Source: Bacteroidales bacterium UBA6366 (lineage in GTDB: Bacteria > Bacteroidota > Bacteroidia > Bacteroidales > UBA932). From it: a stretch of DNA of 16,460 nt. Below the pieces are notes generated by a model. That model saw only the letters and a program-made list of their open reading frames with translations. It had not been told where the DNA came from and did no database searches. Location: assembly GCA_002438845.1 (NCBI GenBank), contig DJRG01000085.1, positions 1-16,460 of the forward strand, given 5' to 3'. A program made the position numbers and the translations under genes. Below are positions 1-8,535 of this stretch, piece after piece. The first letter of the stretch is position 1. Every line of letters starts with the position of its first letter.

Positions 1-75
1 CCTATGGGCTACAGCCTTGGTGCCGCCCACTCAATGGTCAAGACATTTGTCGGTGGTGTTGAATTATCATTCTAA
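1..75 (+). CDS. C-terminal end of a SusC-like TonB-dependent outer-membrane transporter (partial)
   Basis: An open frame runs from the window edge to a TAA at 73-75 and encodes 24 residues ending VGGVELSF. A final strand of alternating residues with a terminal Phe is the usual end of an outer-membrane beta-barrel. It lies 14 bases before a SusD-like lipoprotein gene, and in Bacteroidota SusC is almost always encoded directly upstream of SusD. The SusC assignment therefore rests on context plus the barrel-type end; the plug, barrel and TonB box lie outside the window. The protein would import a glycan or peptide fragment bound by its SusD partner across the outer membrane, using TonB energy. 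Confidence 0.75.
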   Translation, partial: PMGYSLGAAHSMVKTFVGGVELSF

Positions 76-89
76 AAAGAACGTGAATT

Positions 90-1550
90 ATGAAAAGAAC
101 ACTTTTATATATTTTGGGTGCCGCCGCCCTTCTTAATGTGACAGGGTGCGATAAGGATTTCCTCACAAGGGAGCCTAAGCTCGATCAGAGTACCGAGTTG
201 ACATTGGCGACCTATGATGGTCTTAGGAACGCCACATTCGGAGCCTATTACTATCTGGCCTCTACCGGTTGGTACGGAGCCGACTGGATTATCGATGCCG
301 AGATGCGTTCTGGCAACGGCAAGAAATCCTCTTACAAGAACTCCGGCCGCTGCGTTCAGCCTTACACCTGGAACTACACGGAGGACAACACTTCATCCAT
401 GTGGGCCTACTGCTACTACACCGTGGCGATGGCCAACAACGTGATCGACAACCTTGAGGGGAAGGAGACTTCCGAGGTGACAACTCAGGATCTGAACAAC
501 CTCAAGGCGGAGTGCCTGTTCCTCAGAGCATTCAGCCATTTCGAGAACGTCCTCACATTCGGACAGCCTTACACCTATGCCGTGAAGAGCGACAAGGAGA
601 GTCTTGGCGTTCCTTACATTTACCACACCGACCCTGCCGGCAAGCCTGCGAGAGAGACTGTCATCTCAAACTACGAGAACGTGGTTAAGGACCTTCTTGA
701 GGCCGAGAGCATCATCGATCCAGCTTACGTTCATGGCGGCACCGCCGATCCTGCTGCTACCGTCAACATCAACACCATCAGGGCTCTTCTCTCAAGGGTT
801 TATCTCTACATGGGTGAATGGCAGAAGGCCGCTGATTACGCGACATTGGTGATCGAGAGCGGCAAGTACAAACTGTGGACTGCCGATGAGTATCCTACCG
901 TCTGGACGGCCGAGGCCGGGACCGGCGAGGTGATCTTCGAGATGTACGGCAAGCGTTCCAATTCCGCCTATGGCTCATGGGAGGACATCTCTTGGATGAC
1001 GAATCCTGCCGGCTACGGCGACCCTCAGGTGGCTTCTTCGCTTCTTTCTCTTTACGGAGAGGGTGATGTGCGTCTGAAGACTTACAAGACTGACGAGAAG
1101 GAAGAGTCCGGATGCTGGTGGACAACCAAGTATGCCGGCAAGGGCGACAACGCTTCTCCTGACTGCAACAACGTTGTTATCCTTCGTCTGTCCGAAATGT
1201 ACCTCAACAGGGCCGAGGCGTTGAAGAACGGCGCTTCAATCCCAGGAACCACAGCGGTGAAGGATCTCAATGCGATCGCGGGCATCCGCGGTGCTTCCGC
1301 CTACACTTCAGCGGGCCAGAATGACATCGAGACAGAGCGTCGCAAGGAACTTGCATGGGAAGGCCACTACATCTACGATCTCGCCCGCTGGGGCAAGTCT
1401 GTGACCCGTACCGAGTCGGAATACCCTCTTTGCACGATGAACCTCAATGTCGAGTTCCCAAGCTACCGTTGGGCCCTTCCTATCCCGAAGAGAGAGCTCG
1501 ACATCAATGAGAACCTTGTTCCGAATCCTGGATATTCAACTTCTAAATAA
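90..1550 (+). CDS. SusD/RagB-family nutrient-binding outer-membrane lipoprotein
   Basis: This 486-residue protein is the lid and binding subunit of a SusCD uptake complex, anchored on the outer face of the outer membrane. It has a lipoprotein signal: MKR, a hydrophobic stretch, then VTGC with the lipid Cys at residue 20. The following DKD is an acidic export signal of the kind that sends Bacteroidota lipoproteins to the surface. The mature start DFLTREP, the helical middle (about 100-260, with the TPR-like stretch RALLSRVYLYMGEWQKAADYA), the late segment ERRKELAWEGHYIYDLARWG and the end LPIPKRELDINENLVPNPGY are all typical of the family, as is the length. It is probably cotranscribed with the SusC gene. 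The substrate cannot be read: no glycosidase, sulfatase or sigma/anti-sigma gene is in view, and a protease follows in the next unit. Confidence 0.95.
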   Translation: MKRTLLYILGAAALLNVTGCDKDFLTREPKLDQSTELTLATYDGLRNATFGAYYYLASTGWYGADWIIDAEMRSGNGKKSSYKNSGRCVQPYTWNYTEDNTSSMWAYCYYTVAMANNVIDNLEGKETSEVTTQDLNNLKAECLFLRAFSHFENVLTFGQPYTYAVKSDKESLGVPYIYHTDPAGKPARETVISNYENVVKDLLEAESIIDPAYVHGGTADPAATVNINTIRALLSRVYLYMGEWQKAADYATLVIESGKYKLWTADEYPTVWTAEAGTGEVIFEMYGKRSNSAYGSWEDISWMTNPAGYGDPQVASSLLSLYGEGDVRLKTYKTDEKEESGCWWTTKYAGKGDNASPDCNNVVILRLSEMYLNRAEALKNGASIPGTTAVKDLNAIAGIRGASAYTSAGQNDIETERRKELAWEGHYIYDLARWGKSVTRTESEYPLCTMNLNVEFPSYRWALPIPKRELDINENLVPNPGYSTSK

Positions 1551-1561
1551 TGCTTTGGATT

Positions 1562-2452
1562 ATGAGAAATACTTTAAAATATATTGGATTGGCACTGGTC
1601 GCGGCTTCAGCCCTGATCGCGTGCGACAGCAACGACCCTTCCAAGTTCGATGACAAGGATGCGTTCGTGGCGTTCGACAAAACATCAGTTTCCTTGTCTG
1701 AGGATTACTCCGCCGGTGGAGCTGTCTGCAAGATTCCTGTGACCCTTGCTTCTGTCAAGGGGCTTGAAGAGACCATCAAGTTCGAGGTAGTCTCACCTGA
1801 GACGAAAGGAGCCAAGGAAGGCGTGAACTTCGAGGTTCTGACATCTTCCGGTGTCCTTTCCTTCAACGCTGAGAACCGCACACAGTACATTGAGATCAAG
1901 ACGATCTATGACGGTGTCTACACCGGTGACCTCAAGTTCACCATCAACCTTGTCGGTACCGATGCGGTTCCGGCTGGATCTGAGGGGGCTTGCACCGTTA
2001 CAATCAATGACATCGATCACCCTCTCAGTTTCATGCTTGGAAGCTACACCGCGACCGGTGACAACTATTGGGATGGTCCTGTCACATGGACAATGACATT
2101 CTACAAGGATGAGGATGATGATCACATGGTTTGGATTGACAACCTCTTCCAGGTTGATGGTTGGGCTAACGAGAAGACTCGCTATTATGGTACAATCAAC
2201 GAGGATCACACAGTCCTTAACATTCCGTTCGGACAGGAAACTGTGTACAAGTACTCGAACGGAAATCCTGTGACCCTGCTGGGCTTCGATGGCACTAGTG
2301 GCTACGACAGTGGTTCTGTTGATGTCAAGATTATCAATGAAGGCGGTAAAGTCACCCTTGACTTCGGAACTGAATGGGGTATCTGGGTAAGGATCGAGGG
2401 TGCCGGAAACCTCAACATCGTCAAGCCAGGCATCAAGGCTGTTAAAAACTAG
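1562..2452 (+). CDS. Surface lipoprotein of a SusCD locus, Calx-beta-like N-terminal region
   Basis: This 296-residue lipoprotein is of unknown function. The ATG at 1562 is preferred over the in-frame ATG at 1550, which overlaps the SusD stop, because it gives a clean signal peptide: MRNTLKY, a hydrophobic core, then LIAC with the lipid Cys at residue 21. Residues about 35-150 resemble a Calx-beta or similar immunoglobulin-like fold: FVAFDKTSVSLSED near the start and a closing CTVTINDID strand. Residues about 155-285 form a second beta-rich domain beginning LGSYTATGDNYWDG, similar in layout to the end of the next gene. Its place directly after SusD suggests an accessory surface binding protein (SusE/SusF-like position). 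That is inferred from context, not from recognised SusE homology. Confidence 0.75.
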   Translation: MRNTLKYIGLALVAASALIACDSNDPSKFDDKDAFVAFDKTSVSLSEDYSAGGAVCKIPVTLASVKGLEETIKFEVVSPETKGAKEGVNFEVLTSSGVLSFNAENRTQYIEIKTIYDGVYTGDLKFTINLVGTDAVPAGSEGACTVTINDIDHPLSFMLGSYTATGDNYWDGPVTWTMTFYKDEDDDHMVWIDNLFQVDGWANEKTRYYGTINEDHTVLNIPFGQETVYKYSNGNPVTLLGFDGTSGYDSGSVDVKIINEGGKVTLDFGTEWGIWVRIEGAGNLNIVKPGIKAVKN

Positions 2453-2466
2453 TAATGGAATTGAAT

Positions 2467-4053
2467 ATGAAAAAGATATCAGTCATACTTCTTGCGGCTG
2501 CGGCGACACTCGCCAGTTGCGTGAAATTTGAAGAGGACGGCAAGATTAATTACGACTCCACCACAGCGCCGGAAATCACGGCGCAGGTGGTTGCCGATGA
2601 CTCCATCCATGTGACCATCACCGGAAAGACCGGGACGGGTTTTTATTCATACGCTGTCTTGGCCGGAGCCGAGCAGGCGTTGGATGCGGAGAAACTTCTC
2701 AAAGACTCTTACACGGCTCTTGAATCAGGAGTGGTAGACTTTTCAAAAGAGTCTTCCGTAGAGTTTGGCGTTGGTGGACTTACTCCAAACGCCGCTTACA
2801 CAGTCTATGCAGTGGCTGCCAGTCCTATGGGAGTCCTCACCGAGGTTGTAACCTCGTCTTTGACCACCACTGATGGCACCGCTCCTGGTCTATCCAACCT
2901 TGCTGTCAATGCCACGGACTCCACTTTGGTGTACACAATCGCATACAACGATCCTGTCACTTTGGGCAATGGTGAGATGACAGCCCACGTCTATGCCGTC
3001 AATGGCGAGTACGACAAGGAGAACAAGGTTCTTGTCGAGTACAAGAACTACAAGGTGCCTGCGGCCTGCCTGTCAACGAATGGAAAGAATCTTGTTGTCG
3101 ATCTTCCAAGAGAGGAAGCCATCCCTGGAGCCATCGTCACCTTGACTTACACCGCCGGGCTTGTTGTCAATGGTGTAGGCACGCCGTGTGCGGCTTACAG
3201 CAACAGCGTCGTTGACGGAACCGGAAAGGTGACCAGAGGAATCGGCGGAACTTACGATAACGTAAGTTTCGATTTCACCCTTGACGAGACCTGGCCTGCT
3301 GACACTGTGGTTTACTACAGCGACTGGACCAAGCTTGTACCGAAGGCTTACAGCAAGAGTGACTATGCGCTTGCAGGAGCGACAAAAGATGCAAACTTCA
3401 AGGTGAAGGTTGTTGACGGCAACGGCAGGACGGTCACCTATGACGCAGCCACTTTTGGAGTGCTCAATGTGACTACTGTAGGTTTCATGCTGAACGAGGC
3501 CCCTGACTATGGCACATCACTATCATTCACCATCGCGGAAGGTTCTTTTGAGGACCTTTTCGGCAACTCCAACAATGAGTTCACTTCAGATGGCAACTAC
3601 TATTGCTCTTACGGCTATAGTCTGGACGACATCATCGGCAAATACACTGTCACGGGTGTCAGCTATTGGGCAGACAGTGATGAAACCAAGTCTTGGGTCA
3701 TTGAGAAAAGCGATGACGCGAAGAAAGGTGATGTGATGATAACCACCTATTGGGGATTGAAGTGCGACTCACCGATCTATGCCTATTTCGACAAGGATGC
3801 CGGTATCTTCACAATTCCTGATTTCCAGAAGTACTACACTGTCAAAGGCGCTGATGGCAAGGCTGCTAAAGATGTATATTTGGCATGCAACACCAATGAT
3901 GACAATGCTGTGGTCAATTTGAAAGTCCTTGCTTCTGGTTCTTTCTCCGGAAATGACCTTTGGTTCGGCTACTATCTGAAAGATTTGGTGGATGAGTCAA
4001 AGAGCGGATGGGGAAATCTGTTCAAAACGGTGAGCGGAACACGCACCGAGTAG
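2467..4053 (+). CDS. Large surface lipoprotein of a SusCD locus, function unknown
   Basis: This is a 528-residue predicted lipoprotein. The ATG at 2467 is chosen over the in-frame ATG at 2455 because it starts the signal peptide MKKISVILL, with the lipobox LASC (lipid Cys at 18) followed by VKFEED, an acidic surface-export signal. Residues about 35-135 look like a fibronectin type III-like domain (GGLTPNAAYTVYAVAASPMGV is the usual end-strand pattern). The middle, about 140-385, is repetitive beta structure. The last about 140 residues start IGKYTVTGVSYWADS and share a pattern with the C-terminus of the preceding protein. There are no catalytic motifs that I recognise. It begins 14 bases after the preceding stop and is the last gene before a terminator, so it closes the SusCD operon. 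A role in substrate capture at the cell surface is an inference from position. Confidence 0.75.
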   Translation: MKKISVILLAAAATLASCVKFEEDGKINYDSTTAPEITAQVVADDSIHVTITGKTGTGFYSYAVLAGAEQALDAEKLLKDSYTALESGVVDFSKESSVEFGVGGLTPNAAYTVYAVAASPMGVLTEVVTSSLTTTDGTAPGLSNLAVNATDSTLVYTIAYNDPVTLGNGEMTAHVYAVNGEYDKENKVLVEYKNYKVPAACLSTNGKNLVVDLPREEAIPGAIVTLTYTAGLVVNGVGTPCAAYSNSVVDGTGKVTRGIGGTYDNVSFDFTLDETWPADTVVYYSDWTKLVPKAYSKSDYALAGATKDANFKVKVVDGNGRTVTYDAATFGVLNVTTVGFMLNEAPDYGTSLSFTIAEGSFEDLFGNSNNEFTSDGNYYCSYGYSLDDIIGKYTVTGVSYWADSDETKSWVIEKSDDAKKGDVMITTYWGLKCDSPIYAYFDKDAGIFTIPDFQKYYTVKGADGKAAKDVYLACNTNDDNAVVNLKVLASGSFSGNDLWFGYYLKDLVDESKSGWGNLFKTVSGTRTE

Positions 4054-4081
4054 TCTCCACCTGCATTTGAGATAGGTGAAA

Positions 4082-4109
4082 GGGAGCCGCTGGCGCGGCC
4101 CCCTTTTTG
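4082..4109 (+). terminator. Intrinsic terminator closing the SusCD operon
   Basis: The arms GGGAGCCGC and GCGGCCCCC pair with one A/C mismatch around the four-base loop TGGC, and are followed by TTTTTG. It begins 29 bases after the stop of the last lipoprotein gene and before the next unit. Confidence 0.8.
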
Positions 4110-4152
4110 TCCTTTGACAAATCGATGCACTTACATAATATTCATGATTGTT

Positions 4153-4821
4153 ATGAGAAAACTTATTTTGACAGCGGTTCTGGCGATCGGTGCATTCATG
4201 ATGGCAGGAGCGCAGAAACCGACCACCACATATCCTTATCTCTATCCTCGCTTCACTGGCGGGACGGTTGTGATGGAGACCGGAAACAAAGAGGAGAAAG
4301 AGATGAACATCCATCTCCGCGCCGACAAACTTCACTACATTGACAACGGGATAATCAAGGAGGCGTTCCTTAACGATGTCAAGGCGGTGGAGATCGGAGA
4401 CGACATATTCATTCCTGTCTTCGGGCGCATGATGAAGGTCATCGCCAAGAACGACAACGGTTGCGTCGCCGCCGAGATTCTCGGTGATTTCGAGGCAGCC
4501 AGAGAGGCCAAAGGCGCCTACGGCACGTCATCAACCTCGTCTTCGACGATGAAGCTGACTTCCCTGCAGACTGACGCGCAGGTGAACCAGAACTACATGA
4601 ACATCCTCAATGAGAAGGATCATGGAATGGAACTCAGGGTGCGGACAACTTACTATCTTGTCACACCTAAGTTCAAAGTGAAGGCGAACAAGAAGGATGT
4701 TGACGCATCCTTGCCAGCCGGAGTGGAGTCTGACTACAAAACCTTTCTCAAGTCTTACAAGGTCAAGTGGAGCGATCCTCATAGTCTGCTCAAGGTCGTC
4801 GACTTCCTAAGTAAATATTAA
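4153..4821 (+). CDS. Small secreted protein of unknown function, first gene of the protease unit
   Basis: This 222-residue protein has a signal peptide I pattern: MRKLILTAVL, a hydrophobic core, then MAGA followed by QKP, with predicted cleavage after residue 20. An in-frame ATG at 4144 adds three residues. A TTG at 4114 would open the frame earlier but would put polar residues ahead of the signal, so it is less likely. The mature part starts TTTYPYLYPRF, is predicted to be beta-rich to about residue 125, and then has a Ser/Thr-rich linker (about 135-145) and a charged C-terminal part ending LLKVVDFLSKY. I do not recognise a family. It ends 13 bases before the protease gene, so the two are probably cotranscribed. 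A role as accessory or cargo partner of the protease is possible but rests on context only. Confidence 0.75.
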   Translation: MRKLILTAVLAIGAFMMAGAQKPTTTYPYLYPRFTGGTVVMETGNKEEKEMNIHLRADKLHYIDNGIIKEAFLNDVKAVEIGDDIFIPVFGRMMKVIAKNDNGCVAAEILGDFEAAREAKGAYGTSSTSSSTMKLTSLQTDAQVNQNYMNILNEKDHGMELRVRTTYYLVTPKFKVKANKKDVDASLPAGVESDYKTFLKSYKVKWSDPHSLLKVVDFLSKY

Positions 4822-4834
4822 ACCTGCTCACGTC

Positions 4835-7486
4835 ATGAGAGTTTTGCCATACATCCCACTCGTTTTGGGTGTAATGATCGCGGCGTTTTCCTGCGATGTC
4901 AGGGAAGCAGCCTTGAATGAAGATGAGGTTGACGCACCTCAGGTCAAAGAGGTCTTCGGTGAGGGCCTCCCGGAGGAGAGTCTTCTTAAGGAAATGAACA
5001 TAAAGGTGGATGACGGGCTGGCGGAGACGCTGGAGAAAGCCACCAGCAAGGATGGTTTCGTGAAGTTGCCTGACGTCAGATCCTTGAACGGTCTCGGAAT
5101 CGTCAGGATGCGACGTCTGTTTCCTGATGCGGGGGAGTTTGAGGCCAGGACCAGAGCCGAGGGTCTTCACCTTTGGTACGTGTTGAGCTACGATGAGTCC
5201 ATGACGATGACCAGAGCTTCCGCCGGGCTGGAGATTCCCGGAGTGGATGTGGTCGAATATTGCCCGAAGGTCTCCATCGTGGGAGACCCGGAGGTGCTTT
5301 CTTACGAGACAAGTGCCAGAGCGGCCTCTGCCGGGATGTTTGACGACCCGATGCTTGACCAGCAGTGGCATTACTACAACAACGGTTCGGCATCGTCATC
5401 GGTCAGCGGATGCGACATCAATGTCCTTCCGGTCTGGAAGAACTATTCGACTTACGCCAAGTACAAGGGTGACATAGTTGTCGGAGTCGTCGACGGTGGA
5501 ATCGACTATAGCCACGAGGATCTTAAAGCCAACATGTGGCGCAATCCGGAAAAGACAGGAGACAATGTCTATGGATACAACTTCACGGAAAGCACATTCA
5601 ACATCCATCCCGAGGACCATGGAACGCATGTCGCCGGCACGATCGCTGCTGCGAACAACAATGGTGTCGGAGTCTGTGGTGTCGCCGGAGGTGACTCCAA
5701 ACGGCAGATTAAGGGCGCCAAGTTGATGTCATGCCAGATCTTTGACGGAAACAAGCAGGGTTCGGGTGCTGAAGCGATCAAGTGGAGCGCCGACCATGGC
5801 GCGGTGATCTCACAGAACAGCTGGGGGTATGATGGCTTGACCTCGACACCTGCATCCTTGAAATCGGCTGTGGATTATTTCATCAAATATGCCGGCGTGG
5901 ACAAGAACGGAAACCAGGCAGGCCCGATGAAGGGCGGCATCGTCATCTTTGCCGCTGGCAATGACAATAAGAATGTCTCAAGCACTGATTACGAGGCTGT
6001 TGTGAATGTGTCTTCTGTCGGGGCTGACTACAAGCGAGCTTATTACACTAATTATGGCCCATGGTGCGACATCGCCGCTCCTGGTGGCGATGCCAAGAAA
6101 GGTAACATGGTTTTGAGTACTTTGCCGGGAAACAAGTATGGCAAGATGCAGGGAACATCGATGGCATGTCCTCATGTGTCTGGTGTCGCCGCATTGGTCC
6201 TTGCGAGGTACGGTGGCGACGGCTACACGCCGACCGCACTAAGAAAACGTCTTGAGGGCAACACTTCGGACATCTCGGCCCAGAACCCGAACTACTACCT
6301 TGGCAAGGGACTTGTTAACGCCTACAAAGCCATCGCCGGAAGTGGGGGAAAGGCTCCGAACATTCCTGCTGACCTGAGTGCGGACACCCAGTCCAACAAC
6401 ATCAGATTCAAGGTGACAGTTCCGTCTGACCCAGATGACGGAAAGCCTAATTCAATTTATATCTACTATTCCACATCGGATTTCACATCGGTTGACAAAG
6501 CGATGTACGGAATGTTCTATACTGAGGATCACGAGGTGGGTGAAGTCCTTTCCGGAACTGTCACTGGATTGGAGTTCAACACTGAATATTATGTCGCGGC
6601 TGCCGCATGCGACCTTGCCGGGAACCGTTCAGGGCTGACAAAGAGGGTGCGTGTGACTACTGGTGGCAACAATGCTCCTGTCATCACGGCGAAGACCCCG
6701 GTCTCATTCTCGATCAAAGCCCATGAAAGCGCTGTGGCTGACTTTACGGTCACGGAGCCGGACGGCCATTTCTACAGTCTGGAGCTTGAGCCAGGCTCGG
6801 CGGCCGCTGTGCTTGACACCTTGACACGCCCGGAACCGAAAATCAGAATCACCGGAGCAAACGCCCCTTCAGGGACATATTCCGCCAAACTGACCGTTAC
6901 GGACATCTATGGCTTGGCTTCATTGGCAGAAGTGAAGTACACGATTCTGGAGAACCATGCCCCGGTCGTCGTGAAAGCTTTCGAGAACATGCTGTTTACA
7001 TCGAAAGCGGCTGTGACTCAAGAGTATCCTGTCGCCGACTATTTCGAGGACGAGGATGGGGAGGAGCTTGAGTACTCGTTCTCTTTCAGCGATCCGGCTG
7101 TGGCCAACATGACATATTCAAAGGGAAGATTCCTTCTGACTCCGATGAACTATGGCAGTTCCGAGATCACTGTCACAGGAACTGATGTCAGGAACGAGTC
7201 TGTCTCACAGACATTCCTTGTCATGGTCATGGATGGCTCCAAGGAGGTTTCTCTCTACCCTAATCCGGTGAAGGACAAACTGAACATTCAGCTTGGCTTG
7301 AATGCCGGGGAGGTGAAAGTCAGGATAGTCTCGGCTTCCGGTTCGACTTATTTTGACGGGTCTCTCGGCTCGGGCTCTCCATTTACACCATTGGCTGTGA
7401 GCATGGCTGATGCCGTCGCTGGACAGTACACAGTGATTGTCACACTGGATGGAAAGGAGTATAAGTCAAGTATAGTGAAACTATAA
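4835..7486 (+). CDS. Subtilisin-family (S8) serine protease with T9SS type A sorting domain
   Basis: This 883-residue exported protease has an N-terminal hydrophobic signal ending AFSC (Cys 20). A pro-region follows to about 185, containing LGIVRMRRLFPDAGEFE and IPGVDVVEYCPKVSI. The S8 catalytic domain spans about 190-505: Asp220 in VVGVVDGGID, His262 in DHGTHVAGT, oxyanion Asn376 in FAAGND, and Ser442 in GTSMACPHVSG. All key residues are present, so it should be active. Next come a fibronectin III-like domain (about 508-607), two cadherin/Ig-like domains starting NNAPVI and ENHAPVV (about 608-795), and a C-terminal sorting domain (about 805-883) with SLYPNPVKDKLNI and a final GQYTVIVTLDGKEYKSSIVKL-type strand. 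That domain directs cargo through the type IX system to the cell surface. It would degrade extracellular protein, possibly feeding an uptake system. The apparent lipobox together with a T9SS tail is unusual. Confidence 0.93.
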   Translation: MRVLPYIPLVLGVMIAAFSCDVREAALNEDEVDAPQVKEVFGEGLPEESLLKEMNIKVDDGLAETLEKATSKDGFVKLPDVRSLNGLGIVRMRRLFPDAGEFEARTRAEGLHLWYVLSYDESMTMTRASAGLEIPGVDVVEYCPKVSIVGDPEVLSYETSARAASAGMFDDPMLDQQWHYYNNGSASSSVSGCDINVLPVWKNYSTYAKYKGDIVVGVVDGGIDYSHEDLKANMWRNPEKTGDNVYGYNFTESTFNIHPEDHGTHVAGTIAAANNNGVGVCGVAGGDSKRQIKGAKLMSCQIFDGNKQGSGAEAIKWSADHGAVISQNSWGYDGLTSTPASLKSAVDYFIKYAGVDKNGNQAGPMKGGIVIFAAGNDNKNVSSTDYEAVVNVSSVGADYKRAYYTNYGPWCDIAAPGGDAKKGNMVLSTLPGNKYGKMQGTSMACPHVSGVAALVLARYGGDGYTPTALRKRLEGNTSDISAQNPNYYLGKGLVNAYKAIAGSGGKAPNIPADLSADTQSNNIRFKVTVPSDPDDGKPNSIYIYYSTSDFTSVDKAMYGMFYTEDHEVGEVLSGTVTGLEFNTEYYVAAAACDLAGNRSGLTKRVRVTTGGNNAPVITAKTPVSFSIKAHESAVADFTVTEPDGHFYSLELEPGSAAAVLDTLTRPEPKIRITGANAPSGTYSAKLTVTDIYGLASLAEVKYTILENHAPVVVKAFENMLFTSKAAVTQEYPVADYFEDEDGEELEYSFSFSDPAVANMTYSKGRFLLTPMNYGSSEITVTGTDVRNESVSQTFLVMVMDGSKEVSLYPNPVKDKLNIQLGLNAGEVKVRIVSASGSTYFDGSLGSGSPFTPLAVSMADAVAGQYTVIVTLDGKEYKSSIVKL

Positions 7487-7489
7487 TGA

Positions 7490-8407
7490 ATGAAAGGCAT
7501 GAATAAGATTTATACATCACTGCTCGCCGTGGCCATTTTCGCCGGCCATGCTTCCGCCCAGACATTGCCTTCGCTTCTGGTCGGTTCGGACGCCTCGGCT
7601 CTTGGCATGGCTGCAACTTCGGTCGGAAAGGTTTCGGGAGCATATTCATTGGAGAGTAATGTGGCATCCATGTCTCTTGGCAAGGACAGGCTTGTCGCCG
7701 GGGCGTCATTCGGTCTCTGGCAGCCGAACTATGCCAATGACAAAATCATCGGTGTTGGTGCGGCATATCGCTTGGGCGAAAGATTCGCTCTTGGACTTCA
7801 GTTCAAGAATTTCCGCCAGCCATCGTACGATGTCGTCTCGGAAAGCGGATCTGTCAGGGATTCGTTCACTCCAGGTGAGACTTGTATCGCCTTGGGGGCG
7901 TCATATTCAATCACGGATTTCCTTTCTGTCGGCGTGACTGGCCGTATGGTCAAGTCGACCCTTGGAGAGGATGCCGATGCCAGTGTCTTAGGTGCGGATG
8001 CCGCATTGTTCTTCAAGAAAGATGCTTTGAGCGCAGGATTATCTGTCAACAACCTTGGCGGAAAGGTCAATTATGGTGGGGATGACTACGATCAGCCGAT
8101 GCTTGCCCGTGTGGGCGCCGCTTATCGGATTGGAAATCCGGAGACTTCAGCCGTGACACCTTCCGTGGAGGCTGACGTCTTGTTCAAAGGCGGCTTCATG
8201 GCCGGTGTCGGTGTGGAATATTCCTACAAGGACATGCTGTTCGCCCGAGGTGGCTTCCATTATGGTGACAAGGAAAAGGCGGTTCCGACGTACGCTTCAC
8301 TTGGGCTTGGCGTCCGTTTCTTTGGTGTCAGTCTGGACATGGCTTACCTGACAGCCAGCGGCATTCTTGGTAATTCCATCAGCTTTGGCCTCGGCTATCG
8401 GTTCTGA
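7490..8407 (+). CDS. PorV/PorQ-family outer-membrane beta-barrel protein
   Basis: This 305-residue protein begins three bases after the protease stop. It has a cleavable signal peptide (hydrophobic core, then GHASA before QTLPS). ATG 7499 (MNKIYTSLL) is an equally possible start three codons later. The mature N-terminus LPSLLVGSDASALGMAATSV followed by AYSLESNVASMSL has the shape of the PorV/PorQ family, where a small-residue-rich segment precedes the NPA-like turn. The rest is alternating beta strands rich in Gly and aromatic residues, with a terminal Phe (SISFGLGYRF), as expected of a 14-strand FadL-like barrel. PorV proteins carry cargo from the T9SS translocon to the attachment complex. 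Encoding one beside T9SS cargo suggests a dedicated partner, but this one could also be a generic family member. Confidence 0.8.
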   Translation: MKGMNKIYTSLLAVAIFAGHASAQTLPSLLVGSDASALGMAATSVGKVSGAYSLESNVASMSLGKDRLVAGASFGLWQPNYANDKIIGVGAAYRLGERFALGLQFKNFRQPSYDVVSESGSVRDSFTPGETCIALGASYSITDFLSVGVTGRMVKSTLGEDADASVLGADAALFFKKDALSAGLSVNNLGGKVNYGGDDYDQPMLARVGAAYRIGNPETSAVTPSVEADVLFKGGFMAGVGVEYSYKDMLFARGGFHYGDKEKAVPTYASLGLGVRFFGVSLDMAYLTASGILGNSISFGLGYRF

Positions 8408-8535
8408 CGGCTGTCAGAGGTGGGTCGCAGCTTTCTTTGTTAACTTGGATTGATATGCCTCAACGTAATCATCCGAACCTATGCTTTTCAAACCACGGAC
8501 ACGGAGATGTGCTTCTGACAGCTGTCAGAGGCAGG
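8402..8535 (+). repeat. Two copies of a 23-bp palindromic repeat, 111 bp apart
   Basis: The copies lie at 8402-8424 and 8513-8535 and match at 20 of 23 positions. The core of the second copy, CTGACAGCTGTCAG, is a perfect palindrome; the first has one change (CTGACGGCTGTCAG). The first copy begins inside the last codons of the barrel gene, whose TGA stop is part of the repeat. Each can fold as a TCTGAC/GTCAGA stem with a four-base loop, so the first may end transcription weakly, although no T run follows directly. Confidence 0.6.

Noticed and set aside
4114..4152. TTG start for the small secreted protein, and a TTGACA-N16-TAATAT promoter-like match at 4114-4141
   Set aside because: The TTG start would put polar residues before the signal peptide. 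The sigma-70 type match is not the Bacteroidota consensus, and no TAnnTTTG is present, so no promoter is called.
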